DNA of 64,000 nucleotides. Source: Boswellia sacra. Lineage: Eukaryota; Streptophyta; Magnoliopsida; Sapindales; Burseraceae. Both the position numbers and the translations under genes were made by a program. Positions 55,323 through 64,000 of the stretch are shown piece after piece. The stretch is from the NCBI GenBank assembly GCA_013180625.2, contig SNVD02016072.1, positions 1-64,000 on the forward strand, given 5' to 3'. The notes below the pieces were generated by a model. The model made no database searches, had not been told where the DNA came from, and was given only the letters and a program-made list of their open reading frames with translations. How positions within the stretch are numbered: position 1 is the first letter of the stretch; every line of letters starts with the position of its first letter.

Positions 55323-55920
55323 AAATGGCTGCACCCAACAACAACAATACTATGATGGCCCAATTAAGACCTAATATGACTTCACTCTAATAAAAAGTGG
55401 TCCAACTGGTTGAAGCACTCCAAAATGGACCTCACACATGAATCACCCACCACCCAAGGGTAATGGTAATGGTGATGGTGAAAAGGCAGAAATAGAGGGG
55501 GAAAAGCCCACTTAATATTAAAGAACCCGAATTGGTTAGGCAGTTGGCTAAGGACATAGAGAAGGTCCAATCCCTCTTGAAGAAGACAGGATTAAAAAGA
55601 GTTGAAAACCTAGACGATATTTTACTTTTGGGAGATTAAGACTTGCCTCCAAAGTTTCGTTTGTCAAACTTGTCCAAATTCAATAGAAAGGGGAATCCCA
55701 AGACACATTTGAGGCAGTATGCAGCCATCATGGCTACTATTTGTTTGACGAAGGATCACATATTGAAATATTTCATGCTATCCTTATAAGACGATATGGT
55801 GGTCATTACCTTTTGAAGAGAGTTTGAGAGGATTGGGAAGAGCTATCAAAACACATCATAGAACAATATCACTATAACACCTAACTGGGGGTAACCTTGA
55901 GGGATTTGGGGATGACACGT
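55323..55920 (+). pseudogene. Ogre/Tat gag-region fragment
   Basis: ATG near 55323 (MAAPNNNNTMMAQLRP), then, with stops and shifts, PPKFRLSNLSKFNRKGNPKTHL and QYAAIMATI near 55630-55740, the gag pattern with 'P..HL..Y'. Broken by the insertion at 55921. Confidence 0.6.
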
Positions 55921-57324
55921 TGATAAACGCATGAAAATACACTCTTAAGCATAAATAATTAATGTTAATTAATCAATATTGTAAAACTTTTATGACATTT
56001 TAGCATAATTATTTTGCTTATGCCTCTTTTACATTTGTTTCATTTCTTTTGCATTTTTTTAGTCTTTATCTTGAAATAAAGTGTTGTCCTTAAATTGTGA
56101 TTAATGGAAATCTTTGTGCAGGTTTAATAAAATGGAGATAACTCTTAATCTATAAATCAGAATGAAGAAATTCTTGAACCTAGAGTAACATGACCCAATC
56201 TTACACAAAGTTGAAGAACAATCAAAAGCCCAAATCCAACATTTGATGGGCCAAAATTGAGACACAACAAAACTGAATTGTAGTTGTTGCTCAGCCCGAC
56301 CCATGTTTAGTATTTTGACCATATCTTATAAAAGACTTGTCCAAATTGCATGAATCTGGTGGCCATGGAAAAAAGAGACAAAAAGCTACAACTTTCATGC
56401 TTTCCACAAGTCTAATTCAATCATTTTGGTAGCCAAATATGTGCTGCAAGTTGGTGGCCAAAAATGTGGAAGATTGGTTCATACTAAAATAGTTCCATTT
56501 AATCACCTACATAAGGACAACTTGAGGAGTTGAATGGAGGAGGAGAAAAATCCTTTGGATTCCATTATGTGATTGTACATTACAATTCTCTCTTATATTT
56601 TCTCTTTAGAAACGATGGGAATGAATTGTAAGTTAGGCTAGAACTCTTGGTAAGGCTAGAGATGAACTGATATGTGTAGTTTATCTATTTCCCTACTTTG
56701 ATTCTTTCTCAAAGACTATAAAGTTTGTATGTTTGTTTACATGTTAAACTCTTTCTCATTTTGTGATTTCTCTTTAATCCATAAATTATAATTCTCAATT
56801 TCATACAAATTCAATCATGCCTTCTTTATGTGATTCATGTTGACTTATAATTGTTACTAGTAATTTCGTTTTAAGAGTTAATCTTTTACTGTAATATTGT
56901 CAATTGATATATTGTCACTCTTGGATAACTTGTAAGGATGAATGTTGTTGGTAAATATTACTTCTAAAGAGTTTATGCATATCAAATACATGTGTTTACA
57001 ATTATGCTTTACAATACATATTTTTCGATTGATTGTTTGGGATGTGAAACTTTCAATTGAGTTATAATTGTTGAATCGAAGTAGGGATTAGATTTACAAA
57101 ATATATAAGTGATTCTCGATACCTTACCTCTTAATTACAATCGATTGCTTTCAATTATTATGCATTGTAGTCTCTTTATAACCAATCATTTCAAAGTTCA
57201 ATTTTTTGTCTTTATTATCTTTTTAGTATTTTTGTTTTACTAACCTCTTTTTTCGAATGCCTCCTTGTGGATTCGACACCTCAACTTATACTATAATGAC
57301 CGCGGTATATTTTGGGCTTAAACA
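55921..57324 (+). repeat. 5' LTR of element C
   Basis: TGATAAACGC...GCTTAAACA, 1404 bp, followed by AAATT and the primer site. Confidence 0.8.
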
Positions 57325-57329
57325 AAATT

Positions 57330-57346
57330 TGGCGCCATTGCCGGGG
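57330..57346 (+). other. Primer-binding site of element C
   Basis: TGGCGCCATTGCCGGGG, one mismatch from the tRNA-Asp complement. Confidence 0.88.
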
Positions 57347-58071
57347 CAGCGAAATAGACGAAAGATGGTTTATATTTTTCTTTTTTTTCTTGTAAAATTT
57401 CATCTCTTAGTTTCTTTTCTTTTCTTTTTTTCTTTAAAAAATTTCATAACTTTTTCTAACTTTGCCTAACTCTTCCTAATCTTGCCTAACTCTAATTATT
57501 ATTCTATTCTTTTTCATTTTTTAAACATTTTGTTGTCTTAATTATTCTTGTACTAACTTTTTATTTTTACGTACCTAACATTTATCTTTATACATCTATC
57601 TTTTATTTTGATGTACCTAACATTTATTTTTACACATCTAACTTTATTTTTACGCACCTATTCTTTTTTTTTTTTTGTTCCTAACTTCTGACTTTTTAAG
57701 TTATAGTCTTTTAATATTCTTCTTTTATATTTGAAAGGTTGGCTTTGCCACCTTGTTTCTTTTATTTTATTTCTTTTTTTTTTAAATTATGCATATACTT
57801 CTTAAAGGTTGGCTTTGCCACCTACTTTGTTTCATTTTTTTTTCTCTTCTTCTCTCTATTTTTTTTAATCTTATTGCTTTTTGACTTTATTTGAGAATTT
57901 TCTTGCATAAAAAAACGAGAAAAAAAACAGAGACAAATGGTGAGGATGTATGAAGCGATCTAAGACAAACAACGGAGATTTATGAAGAAATCATAATTAG
58001 AACCACGACTAAATTTTGTAACTGAAGAAAACCCAATTCTTAGTTCATCTTCATCTTCTAATTGCGATACA
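57347..58071 (+). other. Leader of element C
   Basis: T- and pyrimidine-rich, with repeats of 'tacctaacatttat' (near 57570-57660) and two copies of the palindromic word 'aaggttggctttgccacct' (57736 and 57806), similar in plan to the palindromes in LTR A. No gene. Confidence 0.6.
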
Positions 58072-58961
58072 ATGAGCCAACATGAGGATAACCATGTTAA
58101 AACTCTAAAAGATTACTTGTATCCTACCTGCACAGCCATACCATCATGAATCATATTTCCACCCAACAAACCAAAGCTGGACTTTCACCCAACGATGATG
58201 TATCTTTTTTCTACTTTCCATGGTTTAGATAGTGAAAACCCTTATGTGCATTTTAGGAAATTTGAAGAAGTAGTGGGCACCTTCCATATTTAGGCCAATG
58301 CCATATATTCTGTTAGGTTAAAATTTTTCCCTTTCTCTATAAAAGACAAAGCAAAGAGTTGGCTATACTCTTTAAGGCTGAGATCCATAAGAACTTGAGC
58401 AAAAATTACCCAAGCATTTTTTAACAAATATTTCCCACAACATAAGGCTAACGACCTAAAAAGACAAATTTCCTCTTTCTCCTAAATAGACAGTGAAACC
58501 TTGTTTGGTGGGAGAGATTTAAAGAGTTGTCAAACATGTGTCCTCACCATGGGTATGAAAATTGACGCTTGGTTAGTCACTTCTATGGGAGATTCACAAT
58601 TGGGAAGTGCCACTTTGTTGAGATGATGTGCAATGGGGAGTTCCTTCAAAAGGACCCTGAGGAAGCCATAAAATTGCTTAAAGACATAGTTGAAAAAGCC
58701 TACACATGGACTTGACCTAGCACTATAGATAGCACAAATAGGTCACGACCTAGTGGAATTTAGCATCTTGGGGAAGAGGACAACCTTAAAGCCCAATCAG
58801 GAGTCTTAACTAGGGAATTGGAAACCTCAAAACCAAAGATAAGAAGGTCACCCACATGACTGCTAAGGTTGAATCACAAGATACATGCTTTGTTTGTGGA
58901 GGGGTGGAACACTAAGCTTAGGATTGCCCAACTTATAATGAGATGAGAAGGGTGTATGAGA
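58072..58961 (+). pseudogene. gag of element C, first part
   Basis: Starts MSQHEDNHVKTLKDYLYP. The capsid region reads LKFFPFSIKDKAKSWL near 58320 and the zinc knuckle CFVCGGVEH near 58890 has a stop in it. Several stops and indels. Interrupted by an A-type solo LTR and continued at 60507. Confidence 0.75.
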
Positions 58962-60501
58962 GATAAGCACTTAAATACATATGTTTAATAAGAGCTTCAT
59001 TCATCATATTGCATTGATAGTGTCATTAAATTCCTCAACTTAAGCATATTTGTAGTCTTTGCATCTTTTGAAAATTAACTTCACCTTAATTTTGTTTCTT
59101 TGTTACAGGTTCGACAAAATGGGCATAACTTTCTATTTATAGATTAGAATGATAAAAATCTTGATGCCGATTAAATTATCTACAAGATCGTATTTCATAA
59201 GAATAATCAAATTCGGGCTCTTAGTTGACCAAAAATGGGCTTGAAGTGAACCCATCTGCAGTTTTGACCCAGCCTAACCATGCCTTTGTATTTTGACAAT
59301 ATCTCTTGATATATGCATCCAAATCGTATGAATTAAGATGTTCTAGAAAGTTGAGAGAAATATCTACTTCATGAAGACATGTAATCAAAATTCTAAATAA
59401 TTCGGTGCTGAAACCGGTCGTCAAAGTAGGTGCACATGATGATCCAAATTGTCGACAAGATATTTTACAATTATCCTTTTATAATTTGACAAGTTTGGTC
59501 GTAAATGTATCTATAAATAGGGGTGCCTTGTGACCCATTAGGGCATATTGGCTTTGGCTGAGATCTCTTATTATTGTGTTTTTTCTCTTGTGTTTTGTTC
59601 TCTTAATGTTATTAATAAATCATTTTCTTTTTGCAATTTATTTTCTTTCTTTCATAATGTCATGCTAAATTCTCTTTTGCTAAGGTGAAATGGTGAAACC
59701 CTTGATATAAGAATAAGGATTTTCTAACCCTTGACATGTGCTTTATAATCATAATCTTTCGTTATTCGTTCTATATGATCTATATTTATTTCTCAAATCA
59801 ATCTTGACACCATTCGTAAAGTGGATGTCTTGATCCATTGTAGACAATCCTTGGCACATAAAATGCTTGGATCCTTTCTAGATGTCGTATGGTTCTTCCT
59901 TATCGATAGAAGTCTAGTTAGGAACCTTGATTTGTTACAGACCTATGGTGATTGGCACATTGGACGCTTGAACCCTTACAATAAGTGGTATAAATATTGG
60001 TAACGAAAAAAATATAATTCATATGACCAAAATGGGCTTAAATGACGTACCTTCTTATTGGAACCTCCTTGATGTGTGGATTCCAATTGAGTTATAATTG
60101 GGTTACTTATCCTTATTTGATATATCAAGAGCGAATCCCCTAACCTTAGCTTTCATTATTATTGTGTTAATTCTTCTTACTTTGTATTTTAAGTATTCTC
60201 GTTTATTGCTTATGAAATTGTTCTTTTATTTATTGTGGTAGGTTTTACCTTCTATTTCCATGGATGGTCTTACCATCTTTTACTTTTGTTTTACATTTGA
60301 ATGGTCGGTAGTTCCACCTATCAATCTTACTTTTATTTGTTAATATCATCTTGTTATTCATTTAAATTATTCATATTATATTTGCTTACTTTTTTGTTTG
60401 TAGCGCTAAAACTCCTTCCTCGTGGATCGACTCTGGTCTTACCGGGCTTATTACTTTGACACTCTTATACTTGGGAGATAATCTTATTTTTTGATGTGTC
60501 A
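58962..60501 (+). mobile_element. A-type solo LTR in gag of element C
   Basis: 1540 bp ending GATGTGTCA; its first base is mutated (AGATAAGCAC for TGATGAACAC). Target duplication atgag at 58957-58961 and 60502-60506; removing it rejoins gag ('YNEMRRVYE' with 'EQCNALGMYKK'). Confidence 0.9.
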
Positions 60502-60506
60502 ATGAG

Positions 60507-63500
60507 GAACAATGTAATGCCTTAGGAATGTACAAAAAGCTTTATTCACCCTATTCTGAAGCCTATAATCCTGGTTGGAGAAACCACCCAAACTTCAGTT
60601 GGAAATCTAACCTCTAAAGCAACAACCAATGGAAACAAGAACAACAACCACCCAAGTTTTATTAAACACCTCAATACAATGCACCACAAGTTAGGAATTC
60701 CTTAAAGGACACCTTACAAGCGTTTATGGAGGCCCAAAATAAGACTAACAAAATATTTGAAATAGTTCTTGCACAATTGGTAGAAGGGAACAAGGAGATC
60801 AAAAGTCAAATCACTATGCTAACTAGTGCTTTGACCATAAAAGAGCGAGGTAAGTTTCCATCTCAAACTCAGTCCAATCCAAAGGGGCAACATATGGCGC
60901 AAGCCTCTACTTCTGACAAACAAATCTCGAAGAAGTAAATGCCATCACTACTCAGAGTGGTAAGATTTTAAATGAGCCTACATTGCCAATTAATACAACC
61001 ATGAAAAATAAAGATGTTCCCCCATAAAAGGAGGACATTTTTTAGAAAGAACTTGAAAAGAAATTTTTGATCCAGGTACCTTTTCCCCAAGCTCTCAGAT
61101 CTAATGGGAAAAACTTAAAATTTCAAGATGAGATTCTAGAACACTTAAAACAAGTTAAGATTAGTCTTCCCTTATTGCACGCAATTAAATAGGTTCTAGC
61201 TTACGCCAAAGTTATCAAGGATCTATTCATCATCAAAAGAAAGCACCATGTCAAGAAGACTGCATTCTTGACGGAATAGCTAAGTGCAGTGATTGAACAA
61301 AAAGCGCCACCCAAGTACAAAGATCCAGGGTGTCCTTCAATTTTCTACCAGATCGAGACATAGGAATTTAGTAAGCATTTTTAGACTTGGGAGCAATTGC
61401 CAATCTCATGCTCTATTCTATTTACTCACAATTAGGGCTTGGATAGATCAAACCCACATCTGTAGTTCCACAATTGGCTGATCGATCAGTCAAGAAACCA
61501 AGGGGAATAGTGGAAGATGTTCTACTATAGATTGATAAACTTTATTATTCTGTTGATTTTCTTGTTTTGGATACTCAATTTGTGGTTAATATGGAGTCCA
61601 AAATCCCTCTTCTTTCAGGGAAACCTTTTCTTGCCATAACTAACGCTCTTATTAATTGCAGGAATGGTCTTATGAAATTATCATTTGGAAATATGACTCT
61701 TGAGATGAATATTTTCCATATTTGAAAGCAACCACGAGAGGAGGACAATTGTTACCATTCATATATGATAGGCACACTTGTATTAGAGGAGGCTTATATA
61801 AAACAGGATTCTGACTCTTTAGAATGCCTTCTTGATTCTGAGTTTGTAGATTTAATTCATCTTGATAATACGACTAATGTGTCTGGTGTTTTTGACTCAC
61901 AGGATAAAAGGACTTGATTTTGGCAACCATGCTTTGAAGAATTTCCTCGTGCAGGAGAGAAGCCAAAACCCTCTAACTTAGAGGCACCAAAAGTTGAACT
62001 TTTTCTACTGAGCAAAGGTTTGAAGCATGTATTTTTTGGGAGCAAGTGATACCTTTCCTGTTATTATTTCTTCAGAACTTAGTGTCGAACAAGATGAAAA
62101 TTTGATAAACTTGTTAAAAGTACATAAGTCTGCAGTAGGTTGGACTATAGTTGATATTAAAGGTATTTCTCCATTAATATGTTCCCATAGAATCCATCTA
62201 GAGGAAGGTACCCAACCTCGTAGAGACCCCCAAAGAAGGCTTAACCCAACAATGAAAGAAGTGGTAAAGAAAGAAGTCTTAAAACTATTAGATGCAGATA
62301 TAATCTATCCAATATTTGATAGTTAATGGGTAAGTCTAACACAAGTGGTGCCAAGAAATCTAGAGTAACTATGTTTCAAAATGATAAAGGAGTGTCTATT
62401 CCAACTAGGGTAGTAACTGGATGGCGGATGTGCATTAATTGTAGGAAATTAAACATAGGCATTTGAAAAGACTACTTTCCATTGCCTTTTATTAACCAAA
62501 TCTTGGAACATGTAGCTGGCTATCTTTTTATTGCTTTCTCGATGGGTACTCAAGATATTACCAAATAGAGATAGCTATAAAGGATCAAGATAAGACTACC
62601 TTCACATGTCCTTTTAGTACTTATGCTTTTCGTAGAATGCCATTTGGATTATGTAATGCACCAGCTACTTTTCAATGTGGCATGCTTAGTATTTTCTCAG
62701 ACATGGTTGAAAAATGCATGGAGGTTTTTATGGATGATTTGACTATTTTTCGTAACTCTTTTGATTCATGTCTACCTAACTTGAAATATGTTTTGAGTAG
62801 GTGTGAAGAAAAAGGACTTGTGCTTAGTTGGAAAAAATGTCATTTCATGGTGTCTTTTGGGATTGTTTTGAGACTCATTGTTTCAGGAAGAGGAATGGAG
62901 GTTGACAAGGCTAAAATCGAGTCGATCTCTAAATTACCTACACCCAAAGCAATAAAAGATATTCGATCTTTTCTAGGGCATGCTGGCTTTTATAGGAGGT
63001 TTATACAAAATTTTTCTTCTATATCTAGACCATTGTGTAACCTCATATTAAAAGATGTTGAATTTGTGTGGACTGAAGCTTACAAGGAAGCATTTCAGAC
63101 ACTAATTGCCAAACTCACCACTGCTTCTATTATGCAGTGACCTAATTGGAACCTTCCATTTGAGATTATGTGTGACGCTAGTAACTATGTTGTAAGAGCA
63201 GTCCTTGGTCAACAAAGGGAGGGGGAACCCTTTGTTGTTCATTATGCTAGTAGGACCTTGAACGATGCTCAAATCAATTATTCTACTACTGAAAAGCAAC
63301 TATTAACTGTTCTTTTGGCCTTGGACAAATTTTGTTCTTATTTAATTGGTTCATCTATTGATATGTTTATTGACCATGTAGCTCTTTAACTAACTTTTTC
63401 TAAGAAGGATGCTAAGCCCGTCTAATTAGGCGAATTCTTCTTTTGCAGGAATTTGATCTAACCATTAAAGACAACAAGGGTGTCAAAAATGTTGTAGTAG

Positions 63501-63775
63501 ATCATTTATCTCGTCTTGAGTTCCATGGTTCCACTAATGTCCAACCCATTCAATATGAATTCCCTGATGGACATCTTTTCACTATAAGCCAAGTACCTTG
63601 GTATGCACATATTGTAAATTACTTGGTCTGCGGAGAAGTTCCATCTAACTGAAGTGTACAAGATAAGTAGAAGTTTTTGGTTGTAGTGCGTAATTTTTAT
63701 TGGGATGATCCTTATCTTTTCAAATATTGCCCTGACCAAATTATGCAGTGTTGCATTCCTAACAGTGAAATACAA
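60507..63775 (+). pseudogene. gag end, protease and pol of element C
   Basis: The gag end (YNPGWRNHPNFSW) is followed by a protease with DLGAIANLM near 61384, then an RT start near 61980-62326 (EEGTQPRRDPQRRLNPTMKE). The RT core is 62637-63140 (MPFGLCNAPATFQ, FMDDLTIF), RNase H about 63160-63500 (MCDASNYVVRAVLGQ, IDHVAL) and the first integrase residues end near 63775 ([17 protein letters not shown]). At least ten stops or shifts; inactive. Integrase core is missing. Confidence 0.82.
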
Positions 63776-63861
63776 GACAGAATTTTAGTACATTACAACT
63801 ATTTTATATTAATATTATGTCTTGTATTTTCTCTTTATAAATGATTGGAATGAATTGTAAT

Positions 63862-64000
63862 TGATGAATACTTAAATATGTATGCTTAATAAGAGTTTAA
63901 TTCATCATATTACATTAATAGTGTTATTAAATTCCTAAACTTAAGCATATTTATAGTTTTTGCTTCTTTTGAATTAACTTTCTCTTAATTTTGGTTTTAT
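63862..64000 (+). repeat. A-type LTR, start only
   Basis: TGATGAATACTTAAATATG begins another A-type LTR that runs past the window end. Whether it is solo or part of a full element cannot be told. Confidence 0.8.

Larger units (their letters stand above)
53029..55920 (+). mobile_element. Ogre/Tat-type retrotransposon, 5' part
   Basis: LTR from at least 53029 to 54506, with a TATA box 'ctatataaaacccc' near 53192. The primer site 'tggggactccactgggga' at 54508-54525 is of the tRNA-Arg type used by Ogre/Tat elements. A leader of about 0.8 kb and a decayed gag-region ORF follow. Element C is inserted at 55921. Confidence 0.75.
55921..63861 (+). mobile_element. Athila-type retrotransposon C
   Basis: 5' LTR, tRNA-Asp primer site, leader, gag, protease, RT, RNase H and integrase start, with many stops. 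The end is cut: a piece resembling its own LTR (63785-63861, compare 56573-56636) abuts an A-type LTR. Inserted in Ogre/Tat gag after 'cacgt'. Its post-pol region is missing, so presence of CRP or LOG cannot be judged. Confidence 0.82.

Noticed and set aside
1..64000. CRISPR array, rRNA or nuclear tRNA genes
   Set aside because: None seen; the short repeats are LTR minisatellites or palindromic words, and tRNA-like strings are primer-binding sites.

Overview
The window is nuclear DNA of a flowering plant, probably a eudicot, and consists almost entirely of nested LTR retrotransposons. No ordinary host gene with intact exons was seen. Evidence for a plant nucleus: Athila-lineage Ty3/gypsy elements primed by tRNA-Asp (primer sites close to TGGCGCCGTTGCCGGGG), an Ogre/Tat LTR, Copia remnants, a Mutator-like element, and a decayed plant mitochondrial insertion carrying ccmFC with its group II intron.

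Layout. 1-1386: weak Copia LTR remnant and unassigned AT-rich DNA. 1387-27810: Athila-type element A. Its 5' LTR is split by a 1649-bp Mutator-like element (TSD aattcctcaa). Its pol is split by an inverted solo LTR (TSD aaaga), and part of that LTR plus the flanking RT is tandemly triplicated. Its LOG gene is split by a Copia-like solo LTR (TSD aacct). Its 3' LTR is split by a complete pol-less relative, A2 (19256-27405, TSD gggcg). 27811-32948: 5'-truncated element B1 (+). 32949 to about 40430: mitochondrial-derived DNA with a ccmFC pseudogene. About 40438-43000: Ty3 chromovirus-like and Copia fragments. 43427-53028: element B2 (-), an inverted relative of B1. 53029-55920: Ogre/Tat 5' part. 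55921-63861: a third Athila-type element, C, split by another A-type solo LTR (TSD atgag). 63862-64000: start of a further A-type LTR.

The most interesting content is an accessory two-gene module between pol and the 3' LTR in all four copies where that region survives (A, A2, B1, B2). The first ORF (about 182 codons) encodes a basic, cysteine-rich, possibly nucleic-acid-binding protein (called CRP here) with a CX2CX4CX3C cluster. The second (about 211-217 codons) is a recognisable LONELY GUY (LOG) cytokinin riboside 5'-monophosphate phosphoribohydrolase with its PGGxGTxxE motif. Families A and B have unrelated LTRs yet share the module in the same order. Two copies (A2, B2) have lost RT core, RNase H and integrase but kept gag-region sequence, CRP and LOG. 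Only the A2 LOG frame is fully open.

Inferred working: these elements carried and probably expressed a plant-hormone-activating enzyme plus a small nucleic-acid-binding-type protein in addition to gag-pol. A2, with target duplications and two similar LTRs but no pol, was presumably mobilised in trans. Most coding regions are now broken by stops, frameshifts or insertions. All calls are by eye; no alignment or database search was run.
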